Assembly: GCF_001426375.1 (NCBI RefSeq)
Contig: NZ_LMEO01000026.1
Span: forward strand, 1 to 55,770
DNA length: 55,770 nucleotides
Direction: 5' to 3'
DNA from: Paenibacillus sp. Root444D2
Lineage (GTDB): Bacteria; Bacillota; Bacilli; Paenibacillales; NBRC-103111
In this document: piece by piece, positions 26,941-36,346 of the stretch
Position numbering within the stretch: position 1 is the stretch's first letter
How the letters are laid out: every line of letters starts with the position of its first letter
Program-made: the position numbers and the translations under genes
The notes under the pieces: generated by a model
What the model saw: the letters and a program-made list of their open reading frames with translations, nothing else
Told to the model about the DNA's origin: nothing
Databases searched by the model: none

Positions 26941-28037
26941 AGAGAATGCTTGCAGCGCTAATCATCTGCCTGCTGCTGACAGGATGCTGGGATCAGGTTC
27001 AGTTGAAGAAGATGCTTTTTGTTGACGTTATCGGAATCGATTTCGAAGGTGACAGCAAGGAAATCAAGGTAGACTATGTGATTTCCTCTCTTCAACATGT
27101 TGCTCAGGGAGGAGGCAGGCCGAATAACTTACACATTGCGTCAAAGGGTGATAACCTCTATGACGCAGTAGCTAAAACAAACAAGGAAATGCCCGGCGTC
27201 CTTGCTGTACTGGGGACCAGGTTGTTTCTAATTAGCACTAGATTCGCTAAAGATCAGCCGCTGAGCTATCTAGATATGACCAGCCAATTTATAGCCAATC
27301 CGTTGTATGGCTATTTAGCCGTGTATGACGGCGATCTATCGAAGCTGTTGTCTAAGAAAAAGATTAAAGAACAGACCGCATCGGAATTTCTGGTAGGCTT
27401 ATTGGATGAGGAAAAACGGAGAGGAAGAATTCCTTCAAACAAAGTAGTCCACTATATACTCGGGGGAGCGAAGTTCATTAACGACTTCGCGCTCAATCGG
27501 TTCGAGCCTTATGAGAACGGGGCTCGCCTTGCAGGTACTTCTTTGTTTAGCGACGGGAAGTATACCGGAGTCAATCTAAATGATGAGGATACCCAGCTAG
27601 CCTATCTAATGAATGGCGCTAGGGGTAAAAACCAGCCGATTATTAGTAAAACTGACGAAAAGGATTATACGGTTCTAATACAGAATGCCAAACGGAATTT
27701 CCATATTATCTCTAATGGTGACAACCTCCGCGAAATTGAAATCTCGTTAAAACTGGATCTTAAATTAGTCGAGGAAGGACATGAAGATTATAAGAAACAC
27801 ACGAAGAAAATGCTCACAAAGTTGGAAAACGAAATCGCAGCTGATATAACGACAAAGGCAACTAACGTGATTGCAACCTTGCAGAAGGCCAATTGCGATT
27901 ACTTGCAGCTTGGGCATGAGGTGGCTGCCTATCATCCGAAGCTGTTCGATGGAATGAACTGGCGAAAGCAGTATCCGAAGATCAGTATTAAGCCAACAGT
28001 TAAGATTAGGATTCTTAACACCGGCATTTTGGACTAA
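26937..28037 (+). CDS. GerA-type spore germinant receptor subunit C (lipoprotein)
   Basis: 366 residues. The N-terminal lipoprotein signal has lipobox LLTGC (Cys17), followed by the conserved family start WDQVQLKKMLFVDVIGID. GerC-type subunits are anchored by diacylglycerol to the outer leaflet of the spore inner membrane and have three beta-sheet domains; this length fits. It overlaps subunit B by ATGA and ends the operon before a strong terminator at 28044-28080. Confidence 0.92.
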   Translation: MKRMLAALIICLLLTGCWDQVQLKKMLFVDVIGIDFEGDSKEIKVDYVISSLQHVAQGGGRPNNLHIASKGDNLYDAVAKTNKEMPGVLAVLGTRLFLISTRFAKDQPLSYLDMTSQFIANPLYGYLAVYDGDLSKLLSKKKIKEQTASEFLVGLLDEEKRRGRIPSNKVVHYILGGAKFINDFALNRFEPYENGARLAGTSLFSDGKYTGVNLNDEDTQLAYLMNGARGKNQPIISKTDEKDYTVLIQNAKRNFHIISNGDNLREIEISLKLDLKLVEEGHEDYKKHTKKMLTKLENEIAADITTKATNVIATLQKANCDYLQLGHEVAAYHPKLFDGMNWRKQYPKISIKPTVKIRILNTGILD

Positions 28038-28043
28038 CGAAAG

Positions 28044-28080
28044 CAAGCCTGCGGCTGATTATGCTGCAGGCTTGTTTGTA
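28044..28080 (+). terminator. Terminator of the ger operon
   Basis: CAAGCCTGC / GCAGGCTTG 9-bp stem with a 13-nt loop, followed by TTTGTATG, 7 bp after the subunit C stop. Confidence 0.8.
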
Positions 28081-28204
28081 TGGGTGACAAAGAATATAAA
28101 CACTTATGATCGTCTGACAGGTTACTTCGTCTATGGCACTTTAAAGGGTAAAGTTACCGAGTGAATTTGAACCACTTAGATTGTGCGACTGTGAGGCGCG
28201 CAAC

Positions 28205-28229
28205 AAAAATACCGCGATTTACGCGGTAT
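28205..28229 (-). terminator. Terminator of the 14-kb sugar operon
   Basis: ATACCGCG-attta-CGCGGTAT, followed on the minus strand by TTTTTG. It lies about 70 bp beyond the stop of the last gene of the minus-strand operon. Confidence 0.75.
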
Positions 28230-28300
28230 CTAATGATATTCTATTTTAGTAAAATCACGTATTCATTGCAAACCAAAGAGATTTAGTTACTCCGCTCTAT

Positions 28301-29965
28301 TCAAGATTTAATCCTAATTTGAATAGTGCCATTGACCTCCGTCTTGTTTTCAATGACGCCATACAAAACGTTAAGTTTCACTGGGGCATCGCTTGTAACC
28401 GTAAGGATATAGGACCCATCTGTCTGTTCAATTGCGATCAGATCAATGGTTTTACCGGCAAACCAGTATCGATTGCACCCAATTGTACCCATCCCCGATT
28501 GAAGTCGCCATGTCAACTCGTTCCTTGAAGCGTCCCCCTTGAGACCAATCGCATGCTCCAGCAGATAAAGCGTCGAAGCAATACCAGACCAGCCTACAAA
28601 ATCTTTCTTGTCAGCATTCCCCGAGTCAATGGAATCAGGCGGATAATTCTCCCAGATCGAACCAGTATCCTTATAGACTTGCACAACATTATTCAGGTGG
28701 TTGAGTGCGATTTCTCTGGCTAAATCTAGATATCCGTATTTCTCCAAGCCGCGAATAACCATCGTATTCGTCGGAGCCCAGACGGAACCTCTCCAATATC
28801 CTCCTTGCGGATCATATCCAGGCTCGTCGGCAGCACATACCGGAACACGATGTACACGGTTGAAGGTGTTCGGATCATTCAACCATTCGGCTAGCTTGGC
28901 AGCCTGAGATTCATCTGCGACTTCAGCAAGCAGCGCCCAGTAGGCAGCAATTGTTTTGACGGGAGCGCGCTGCCCGTCATTCTTAACATCATAATAGAAG
29001 CCAGTTTCGGCATCCCACATGAATGTGTTAATCGCTGTCGTAAACGTCCCAGCATCTTTTTCCAATCGTGCGATTTGACTGGCAAGATCTTTGGCAGCCT
29101 CTTTAGACCCTTCTTCTAATTTTTTATCAATCAGGATGCCCCCGATCTCGATTAAGCTTCGGGCTACAAGCACCATTTCGCAGCTAATATCAACCCCGCT
29201 GCCCAAATATTGGTTTCGCGGGGAATTATCCATGCTCGCCCAATCTGTCACAAATAAACCGTAGTGATTATAAAGGTGGTAACAAAGCGCATCGTAGTAT
29301 CGCACAAGTGGTTCCCAAACCAGCTCCAGTCGCTCCCGATCTCCCGTATGCTTAAAGCTTTCCAACTCCGCCCAAGAAACGATTGGGTGATTTAAATTGT
29401 CCAGTCTAAAGTAAGGTGGGTTTTCAACAGTCCGACCCAAATCTGGCTTGTACATCACATCAAAGTCAAGATCATTAATTTGCGCGAGTCCCCGGTGCTT
29501 GTAATGATTATGGAAGAATGAATGCAGTGGTTTGCGCTCGGCATTTACCCATTTGTAGAACTCGATACCGGAATTCGTCACGTATTCACGAGCGATTTCC
29601 CCGTCGTCCAGCTGTTTGCAATAAAAATTATCTAATGAACGGATCCCCGGGATATAGGGATGAGCTAGATTACAAAACATCGTTATAAAAGCCGTATCCC
29701 ATAAGAAAATTTTATCATTAAATGCTGCGTCAATGAAATTACTTACAAATCCACTTTCCTTGGTTGGCACGAAAGTGTTCCGATAGGCAATTTCCCACGT
29801 ACGCCAGTAACATTCGATATAATCAGGACGGCTCTCGAATATTGGAGCAGGGAGAAAAGAGCGCGCCTCCTCGAATGTCAGAAGTTGCGTATCCGCATAG
29901 GCCTTTTTATTAAAAAACAAACCTCTTGTCCATTGTTCTGGTTGCGTATGATTAGTAGTTGGCAT
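28301..29965 (-). CDS. GH63-like (alpha/alpha)6 glycosidase, candidate glycosylglycerate hydrolase
   Basis: 554 residues, no signal peptide, so cytosolic. Motifs fit the trehalase/GH63 (MGH1-type) barrel: FLWDTAF with Asp90 as candidate acid, GYWRGSVWAPTN (about 385-396) and WENYPPDS (about 437) with a candidate base Glu. GH63 includes mannosylglycerate and glucosylglycerate hydrolases. Given glycerate kinase and a GH13_18 phosphorylase in the same operon, removal of a hexose from such a glycoside is the best guess. Last gene of the operon, 30 bp after the SGNH esterase gene. Confidence 0.8.
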   Translation of the reverse strand: MPTTNHTQPEQWTRGLFFNKKAYADTQLLTFEEARSFLPAPIFESRPDYIECYWRTWEIAYRNTFVPTKESGFVSNFIDAAFNDKIFLWDTAFITMFCNLAHPYIPGIRSLDNFYCKQLDDGEIAREYVTNSGIEFYKWVNAERKPLHSFFHNHYKHRGLAQINDLDFDVMYKPDLGRTVENPPYFRLDNLNHPIVSWAELESFKHTGDRERLELVWEPLVRYYDALCYHLYNHYGLFVTDWASMDNSPRNQYLGSGVDISCEMVLVARSLIEIGGILIDKKLEEGSKEAAKDLASQIARLEKDAGTFTTAINTFMWDAETGFYYDVKNDGQRAPVKTIAAYWALLAEVADESQAAKLAEWLNDPNTFNRVHRVPVCAADEPGYDPQGGYWRGSVWAPTNTMVIRGLEKYGYLDLAREIALNHLNNVVQVYKDTGSIWENYPPDSIDSGNADKKDFVGWSGIASTLYLLEHAIGLKGDASRNELTWRLQSGMGTIGCNRYWFAGKTIDLIAIEQTDGSYILTVTSDAPVKLNVLYGVIENKTEVNGTIQIRIKS

Positions 29966-29994
29966 GAATTATTCTCCTACTCCGATGAACATGT

Positions 29995-30672
29995 TTATTT
30001 GATAAAGTCGTAACGAATTATCGCTTCTGTAATTTCTTCGGCAATGAGCTCATAAGCGTATCGACTTGGGTGAATATGGTCATTTTGGTCGATAAACCAA
30101 CGGATAGGAACACCAGAGCTCACCTTTTCCCTAACAAGCTCAAACACATTGATATACGGCACATTTTCATTTTCCGCAAATTGGACTGCAGCTTGAAGGT
30201 ACATCTCGCTGTATGCCGCCCATTCCTGCCTTAAATCTTTGGCAACGTTCTGATAAGTCGGTATATGATCCAAGAAATTTTCTTTTTCAGGCGGTATCGT
30301 AATGAGAAACACCACCTGAGCTGGTGTTGTTGCTTTGATTTCGTCTAATAACTGGCGCAATACTTGATGATAGTTTTCAATGCGATGCTTCCCATCCAGG
30401 CGATGATTGTAGGCGAAAGATTCGACAACAACTAGGTCGGGGCTAACAGAAGAAAGGCACTTCTGTATGCCGGTTCCGGACGGACTAGGGAAGTCATGGG
30501 AGACACGATAAATCCCATATTCCGCCCGAGTTCCGCTTACACCATAATTGAAGAGTTCAAAAGGCTGCTCCGGAAATTTACTTTCTAAGGAAGCCTTAAG
30601 CTCGGGCATTTCTGTCCCCCAAAATGCCGTCATGGAATCGCCTAGACAAGCGATTTTATATTTGCGTTTCAT
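29995..30672 (-). CDS. SGNH/GDSL-type hydrolase (esterase)
   Basis: 225 residues, no signal peptide. Block I CLGDSMT (Ser of the nucleophile motif, about residue 12), Gly block YGVSGT and the C-terminal Asp-His dyad in DQNDHIHPSRYAY identify an SGNH-fold esterase. Inside a sugar uptake operon a role in removing acyl groups from an imported glycoside is plausible, since some glucosylglycerates are acylated; this is an inference. It is 15 bp downstream of the second permease gene. Confidence 0.8.
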   Translation of the reverse strand: MKRKYKIACLGDSMTAFWGTEMPELKASLESKFPEQPFELFNYGVSGTRAEYGIYRVSHDFPSPSGTGIQKCLSSVSPDLVVVESFAYNHRLDGKHRIENYHQVLRQLLDEIKATTPAQVVFLITIPPEKENFLDHIPTYQNVAKDLRQEWAAYSEMYLQAAVQFAENENVPYINVFELVREKVSSGVPIRWFIDQNDHIHPSRYAYELIAEEITEAIIRYDFIK

Positions 30673-30687
30673 CTCGGTATCTCCTTA

Positions 30688-31506
30688 TTACCCTTTTACA
30701 GCCCCTGCCATCAATCCATTAACAAATTGCTTCTGAAGTATGAGAAACACGGCAAGCGCTGGGATTAATGACAAGACATTGGCCGCTAATATTTTGGACC
30801 AAGGAACGTTGTCAGAATTGCTTAGCATCATGGCCAGCTTTAACGGTAAAGTGAAATGAGATTCGCTTTGCAGAATGACGAGCGGCATCGTGAATGAGTT
30901 CCAATTCTGTACGAAATCAATAATGACTAGCGCAGTTATAGCGGGTCGGATCAATGGAATAATGATCTGTATGAATGTGCGGAAATCTCCTGCCCCGTCC
31001 ATTTTAGCTGCTTCAAGCATTTCATCTGGAATGTCATCGATATATTGCTTTGTGAAAAATATAGCAAAAACAGTTACTGAGAAAGGCAAAATTAATCCTA
31101 GTAACGAATCAAACATGCCTAGCTTCGTAATAATGAAGTAAATAGGCAACATCAAAACTGTTGGTGGAATGATCATTGTCGCGATCAAACCAGAGAATAG
31201 GACATCCTTACCCAGAAAGCGTTTCTTGGAAAACGCAAAACCAGCCATACTCGAGAACAACACCGTAAGAATAACAGTAGGAACTGCCACGACTAGTGAG
31301 TTCGTAAAGGTCACGCCGAACTTGAGCTTACTCCAAATATCTGGGTAGTTATTCCAAACTAATGTTTCTGGGAAAAACGTTGGTGGAAATTTCGTAATGT
31401 CCGCATCGCTTTTCAAGCTGGATACCAATACCCAGTAAATAGGTATCAGAAATACGATGCCAATTGCCCAAAGAGTGACTGTGGGCAGTACGTTCTTGTT
31501 TTTCAT
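30688..31506 (-). CDS. ABC sugar transporter permease (MalG type)
   Basis: 272 residues with six predicted membrane helices. The cytoplasmic EAA loop is visible as EAAKMDGAGDFRTFIQIIIP (about 184-203). It pairs with the MalF-type permease upstream (13-bp gap) and the lipoprotein. No ATPase gene is present in the operon, as is common in Gram-positive CUT1 systems that share one MsmX/MsmK-type ATPase encoded elsewhere. Confidence 0.9.
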   Translation of the reverse strand: MKNKNVLPTVTLWAIGIVFLIPIYWVLVSSLKSDADITKFPPTFFPETLVWNNYPDIWSKLKFGVTFTNSLVVAVPTVILTVLFSSMAGFAFSKKRFLGKDVLFSGLIATMIIPPTVLMLPIYFIITKLGMFDSLLGLILPFSVTVFAIFFTKQYIDDIPDEMLEAAKMDGAGDFRTFIQIIIPLIRPAITALVIIDFVQNWNSFTMPLVILQSESHFTLPLKLAMMLSNSDNVPWSKILAANVLSLIPALAVFLILQKQFVNGLMAGAVKG

Positions 31507-31519
31507 TTTACGAACCCCC

Positions 31520-32422
31520 CTAGCCTAATCTTCGATCTACAAGCTTTCTTTGAATAATGGCCACGCCTACGACAAAGATGAACAACAAGTAAGACATCGC
31601 GGCAGCAGGACCGAACTCATAGTATTTAAACGCCCTGTTGTAAATAAGGAATGGAACCGTAATGGTTGAATCTCCCGGACCGCCACCTGTCATGATGAAT
31701 ATTTCTTGGAAAACGTTCAACGAGTGAATTAACAGCAATATTATAACGACTAACGAGATACGCCCTAGCAAAGGCCAGGTAATATACCGGAATTTTTGAA
31801 ATTTAGTTGCGCCTTCCACATCGGCTACTTCATAAAGATCTTTAGGTATATTTTGTAAGCCAGATAAGTAAATCAGCATATAGTAACCGATATTTCTCCA
31901 ACATGACATCAACACGATGACTGGCATCGCCCAAGCTGCATTTGCAAGCCAATCAGGCCCTGTTAAACCGAACTTCAATAGCAATGCATTGACTAAACCT
32001 TTGTCCCCATTAAACAAAAACATGAAAATTAAACTGCCGCTTACAATTGAAATAATATAAGGGATAAAGAAAATCGATCTGACAAAGTTAACACCTTTGA
32101 GTTTCTGATTCACAAGAATAGCTAGAAAAACAGCACCAAACATAGAAATCGGTATAAATAGAACACCGAAATAGGCTGTATTTACAATGGCTTTGAAAAA
32201 TAACGGATTATGAATGGCCGCTGCATAATTATCAAAACCAATGAATGTCCCCGGAATTTCGAAAAGACCTGCATTTTTGAGTGCAATCGGTTTAACGTTC
32301 TTAAAGCTGACGATGACAGACCAAATGATTGGATATATCAAAAAGAGACCTAGAATGACGATAGAAGGTAATAAAAAAAGATATGCGTTGAGATCTCCGA
32401 GCTTGCTTCTTAAAACCTTCAC
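31520..32422 (-). CDS. ABC sugar transporter permease (MalF type)
   Basis: 300 residues, six membrane helices. The EAA-loop equivalent reads EVADVEGATKFQKFRYITWP (about 197-216), and the C-terminal region GGPGDSTITVPFLIYNRAF is typical of MalF/UgpA-like permeases. It is 56 bp downstream of the binding-protein gene; that gap could hold an attenuating structure, but I see no convincing hairpin. Confidence 0.9.
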   Translation of the reverse strand: MKVLRSKLGDLNAYLFLLPSIVILGLFLIYPIIWSVIVSFKNVKPIALKNAGLFEIPGTFIGFDNYAAAIHNPLFFKAIVNTAYFGVLFIPISMFGAVFLAILVNQKLKGVNFVRSIFFIPYIISIVSGSLIFMFLFNGDKGLVNALLLKFGLTGPDWLANAAWAMPVIVLMSCWRNIGYYMLIYLSGLQNIPKDLYEVADVEGATKFQKFRYITWPLLGRISLVVIILLLIHSLNVFQEIFIMTGGGPGDSTITVPFLIYNRAFKYYEFGPAAAMSYLLFIFVVGVAIIQRKLVDRRLG

Positions 32423-32478
32423 TGCGAGTCCCCCTTCAGAAATGGGAGCCCCCAGACTACGAGGTGCTCCCCACTTGT

Positions 32479-33831
32479 TTACTTCGAATTCTTAATAATC
32501 GTGTTGCCTTTTTCTTGAACCAATTTCAGCGCATCTGCTGCCGATATTTTGCCGGATACGGCTTGATTTAAAGCGCTTGTGTACACTTCATCACTGATTT
32601 GTGCCCATTGCGGAATCGGGAATAGGGCAACTGGATATTCGACACCCTTCATAAACGTATTAAATTCAGGGTGGTCCTTATAAAACTGAGTGTCGGCCAT
32701 ATCTTTACGAATTGGCATACGGAATGGATAGTATTTACCATCGTCGCCTTTTTCACCCTTCATGACCATCTCTTGGGCTGGTTTGGAGCTCAAGTATTTA
32801 ATCAGCTTCTTGGAAGCAGCCAGCTTATCACCTTCTACCCCAGTAGGAACGGAGAGCAGGTAAGTCGTTACTTCAGTCGCTTTACCAGCAGGACCTGTTG
32901 GTACTTCAGCTACACCCGCTTCAAACTTACCATTCGTTTTCCAGGCTTCGGCAACGCCCCAAGGACCCGACAATTCCATCGCTACAACTTGGTTTCTGAA
33001 ATCCGTCTGAATGGCTCCGCCATCTTTATTCAAAGAATCTGGAGGTGAAGTTTCGTTCAACAGCTTCGTATAAAATTCTAAGGCTTTAATACCTTCAGGG
33101 GAATTAATTGCAACTTCGCTTTTCCCGTCCTTTTGAGTGACAAGCTTAGCTCCCGCTTGACCCGCGAACAGACCGTACATCCAGCCCAAGTCGCCGCCTT
33201 GCTTACCTGACAACCCGATACCGAATTGATCCGGCTTTCCATCACCGTTCGTATCCACGGTTAATTTCTTGGCCACTGCATAGAATTCATCCCATGTTTT
33301 CGGTACTTCTTTAATGCCAGCCTTCTCAAACAGGTTCTTGTTATAAATGACCTGAATGGTGTGACCCAGCCACGGCATGCCTGTAAGTTGCCCATCATTC
33401 ACAGCAAGTTCCCAAATTTGCGGCATGTAATTGCTTTTCTCAGCTCCGAAATCCTTCATCAAATCAACGAATGCCCCTTGGATTGCCAAAGGTTTAGCAT
33501 CGCCGTATGCAACCTGAAGTACCTCTGGTGATTTTCCGCTTAAAATTTGTGTAAGAAGCTTCTGCCCAGCTTGCACGCCGCCCAGCAATTCGACTTTTAC
33601 ATCTTTATTTTCTTTCTCGAATTGATCAAGCATTTCTCGAATAGCTTTACCTCTGCCTGAATCGCTTGCCCATGCAATCTGCATGCTAATGTTTGTCACT
33701 TTGCCATTGCTATCTGCCTGTGTACTTGCAACTGGTGCCGCGGAAGATGTCTCGTTCTTGTTTGTGCTGCTGCAAGCTGTCATGATTCCCATTAGACATG
33801 TCATCGATATTAGACCTAACTTTTTATTCAT
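32479..33831 (-). CDS. ABC sugar-binding lipoprotein (extracellular solute-binding, family 1)
   Basis: 450 residues. Lipoprotein signal peptide with lipobox GIMTAC (Cys20), a Ser/Thr/Ala-rich tether, then a two-lobe family 1 solute-binding fold (FEKENKDVKVELLGG, MPWLGHTIQVIYNKNLFEKA, NGDGKPDQFG). It captures the substrate for the two permeases. The 4-bp overlap with the preceding glycosyltransferase gene places it firmly in the operon. CUT1 binding proteins bind oligosaccharides or glycosides, consistent with the proposed glycosylglycerate substrate. Confidence 0.92.
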   Translation of the reverse strand: MNKKLGLISMTCLMGIMTACSSTNKNETSSAAPVASTQADSNGKVTNISMQIAWASDSGRGKAIREMLDQFEKENKDVKVELLGGVQAGQKLLTQILSGKSPEVLQVAYGDAKPLAIQGAFVDLMKDFGAEKSNYMPQIWELAVNDGQLTGMPWLGHTIQVIYNKNLFEKAGIKEVPKTWDEFYAVAKKLTVDTNGDGKPDQFGIGLSGKQGGDLGWMYGLFAGQAGAKLVTQKDGKSEVAINSPEGIKALEFYTKLLNETSPPDSLNKDGGAIQTDFRNQVVAMELSGPWGVAEAWKTNGKFEAGVAEVPTGPAGKATEVTTYLLSVPTGVEGDKLAASKKLIKYLSSKPAQEMVMKGEKGDDGKYYPFRMPIRKDMADTQFYKDHPEFNTFMKGVEYPVALFPIPQWAQISDEVYTSALNQAVSGKISAADALKLVQEKGNTIIKNSK

Positions 33832-35186
33832 CTTTTGACCTCCTCAATTAATGGTTCCAAAAGTAAGTGAAGCGCTTCGTAGGACAAATTCATTTTACCA
33901 ATCTTGAAATTATGCTGAACCATCTGTGTATACGCGTCTTCATTGGTTAGCAGCTGTGCCATCTTGGTCGCCGCTGCCTTCACATTCTTGCTATTCACGC
34001 TGGCTAACCCATTCGCTTCGATCTGATGCGTGTTACCCAGCGAAACTATGTCAAATCCGAATTTCTTAATATCTTTCTCATAGACCGGATATTCATAGAT
34101 CAGGAGCGGTTTCTGCGCAAACACGGCTTCGAGTAGTTGGTTTCCCCAACCTTCAATCACGCTTGGAAAGGTGACGAAATCCGCGATGACATAGGCGTCC
34201 CAGAGTGAATACCGTTTCTGTCCGTTAAAATAAGAACGCGATTGATCGATCAATGGGTTGATAAACCGTATGTCGATTCCTAGGTTGTCCGCTTTAATTC
34301 TTAGCTTTTCCGTATACTCGTAACTGGATTCCGGCATGCCTGCAAGGATATAAACGAGTCGGTTGCGATCCGAAAGCGTTTTCCCATTATAGAGAGTGGC
34401 ATTGCGTTGCTTTAACGTTTCTAATTGAACTTGCAGCTCCGCCACCGTATCGATGCCTAGCTCAATCGTCTTACGCTCAGTTACCCGGGTAGCTTGCAAA
34501 ATAATAATATCGTCTTCGGTGACGCCAATGTCTCGACGCAGCGATGCATTGCAATCGTCTTTTCCCCAAACCTTAGCATTAAAATCAAATGCGTTTGGAA
34601 TGATGGCGGAACTCAATTTTCGATGCTGCATGAGTTCATCTTGATATAATCGATTCGTGACGACATGGGTAACATTCGGCAGGTCTGGTGGAAACAGGGT
34701 TTCCAACCATTCCGTCACCGTAGGACATGTCGGATTTAAGTATCGATCTCTTTGCCAGTAGAAATTGTGGTGAAGCGCCATACAAGGAATCCCGGTTGAC
34801 TTTAACGCTTTAGCGAAGGCGATTCCAGCAGGTAAGCTCCAGCCTAACGATAACAAATTGTGGGTAATGAGCAAATCGATGGATTCCGATGCTATGAAAT
34901 CGACGATCTTTTGCTCCATGATGTCAGCGAAGGCTACCACGTCGTCCACAAATTCTTTTTCCGAATCATAATCAATCATCTTGTCATAAGCGTTGTACAC
35001 AAACTTCTCGTTCATTGGATGTTTATAATGAAGCTCAGCGATTACATGCGCACGAACTTGGCCTTCACTTCCTGCCAACAACAGCACCTCATGCCCCATT
35101 TGCTTCAGTACTTGCTTCCACTTCTCTATCTCCAAAGAAACACCATCTGTTTCACCGACCCTAAAGTGGGCTAGTGCAATTTTCAA
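33828..35186 (-). CDS. GT4 glycosyltransferase within a catabolic operon
   Basis: 452 residues, GT-B fold, retaining GT4 family. The N-terminal Rossmann domain begins MKIALAHFRVGETDGVS. The donor-binding domain has the conserved Glu-x7-Glu pair in EGWGNQLLEA (about 344 and 352). It resembles GT4 enzymes that make mannosylglucosylglycerate in other bacteria, a resemblance I rate as tentative. It overlaps glycerate kinase and the binding-protein gene by ATGA on both sides. A synthetic enzyme inside an uptake and breakdown operon is odd: it may remodel the imported glycoside, make the solute, or run in reverse. Confidence 0.75.
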   Translation of the reverse strand: MKIALAHFRVGETDGVSLEIEKWKQVLKQMGHEVLLLAGSEGQVRAHVIAELHYKHPMNEKFVYNAYDKMIDYDSEKEFVDDVVAFADIMEQKIVDFIASESIDLLITHNLLSLGWSLPAGIAFAKALKSTGIPCMALHHNFYWQRDRYLNPTCPTVTEWLETLFPPDLPNVTHVVTNRLYQDELMQHRKLSSAIIPNAFDFNAKVWGKDDCNASLRRDIGVTEDDIIILQATRVTERKTIELGIDTVAELQVQLETLKQRNATLYNGKTLSDRNRLVYILAGMPESSYEYTEKLRIKADNLGIDIRFINPLIDQSRSYFNGQKRYSLWDAYVIADFVTFPSVIEGWGNQLLEAVFAQKPLLIYEYPVYEKDIKKFGFDIVSLGNTHQIEANGLASVNSKNVKAAATKMAQLLTNEDAYTQMVQHNFKIGKMNLSYEALHLLLEPLIEEVKR

Positions 35187-36346
35187 CTTTCCACCCCCTT
35201 AGCCTTAAAGTGTCCCGCTAGTCGAATCGTTTCAAAAAACCGAATGACGGCTTTTTTCAACAGCTTCTCTCCCTGTTTCATGGAGTCTTCTAGTGTCATA
35301 ACACGATCAATAATCGGAATCACCATTTGAATGCCTTCTCGTCTCATCGTTTGCTCGTTCCCCTCTGATATGCCTGTGAAGACGACAACCGGAACGTTAA
35401 ACGGTTTAGCTAAACGAGAAATGCCAATCGGTGCTTTACCATAAAGCGATTGGGTATCAAACTTACCTTCACCAGTGATGACTAAGTCAGCGTCCTTCAA
35501 TTGCTCCTTGTATCGGCTTAATTGAGCAATCAAGTCAAAGCCGCTCATCATCGTTAAATTGGAGAAGAAGGAAAGTAAGGCAAATCCAAATCCTCCAGCA
35601 GCTCCTGCGCCAGGCTGAACCCGCATGTCACATCCTGCAGTCTGGGTCACGAGTTCCGCAATCCGGCTCATCCGTTGTTCGAAGACGGCTAGCTCATGCG
35701 GCTGCAACCCTTTCTGTGGACCGAAGACATGGACAGCTCCTTCTGATCCCAACAACGGATTTTTGACATCGGACGCAACGACAAGTTCAACTTCATGGAG
35801 ACGTGCATCCAATTGGCTGGCATCCATGCGAACAATGGCATCTAAACGAAAATTCTCGCCGGTTATCTCGTTATCGTTCCCATCAAAGCATTGAAGCCCT
35901 AGCGCTTGTAGGCAACCGATTCCTGCATCGATGGTTGCGCTTCCCCCCAGCCCGACAATGATCTTCCTGGCTCCACGTTCCAAGGCGTAACGAATGAGCT
36001 GACCTGTTCCGTAGGTAGTGAGTCCTGCTGGCATACGTTCACTTTCCTTCAAAAGGGTTAACCCAGAAGCGGCTGCCGTCTCGATGACGGCCGTCCGATC
36101 CTTCTCAATCCAACAGTAGCATGCCTGAATGGTCCGATGACAGGGATCCATCACTTCGTGCCAGATCATTTCTCCTCCAGCTATGATCCGGTACGTTTCC
36201 GCCGTACCTTCCCCTCCATCAGCCATTGGAATTTTGATGGTTTGAGCGGAAGGAAACACAGTAAGTATGCCGGCTTCGATCTGATTAGCGGCAGCGACTG
36301 TGGACATCGACCCTTTAAAGGAGTCTGGAGAAATGATGATCTTCAC
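35183..36346 (-). CDS. glxK: Glycerate kinase (GarK/GlxK family)
   Basis: 387 residues. The family start IISPDSFKGSMSTVAAANQI, MADGGEGTAE (about 42-51), GLGGSATIDAG and the C-terminal ITGEGKFDTQSLYGKAP are characteristic of the type I glycerate kinases. These phosphorylate D-glycerate, usually to 2-phosphoglycerate, feeding lower glycolysis. Overlapping starts and stops with the phosphorylase (36343-36346) and GT4 (35183-35186) genes indicate coupled translation. This gene is the strongest clue that the operon substrate releases glycerate. Confidence 0.93.
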   Translation of the reverse strand: MKIIISPDSFKGSMSTVAAANQIEAGILTVFPSAQTIKIPMADGGEGTAETYRIIAGGEMIWHEVMDPCHRTIQACYCWIEKDRTAVIETAAASGLTLLKESERMPAGLTTYGTGQLIRYALERGARKIIVGLGGSATIDAGIGCLQALGLQCFDGNDNEITGENFRLDAIVRMDASQLDARLHEVELVVASDVKNPLLGSEGAVHVFGPQKGLQPHELAVFEQRMSRIAELVTQTAGCDMRVQPGAGAAGGFGFALLSFFSNLTMMSGFDLIAQLSRYKEQLKDADLVITGEGKFDTQSLYGKAPIGISRLAKPFNVPVVVFTGISEGNEQTMRREGIQMVIPIIDRVMTLEDSMKQGEKLLKKAVIRFFETIRLAGHFKAKGVES

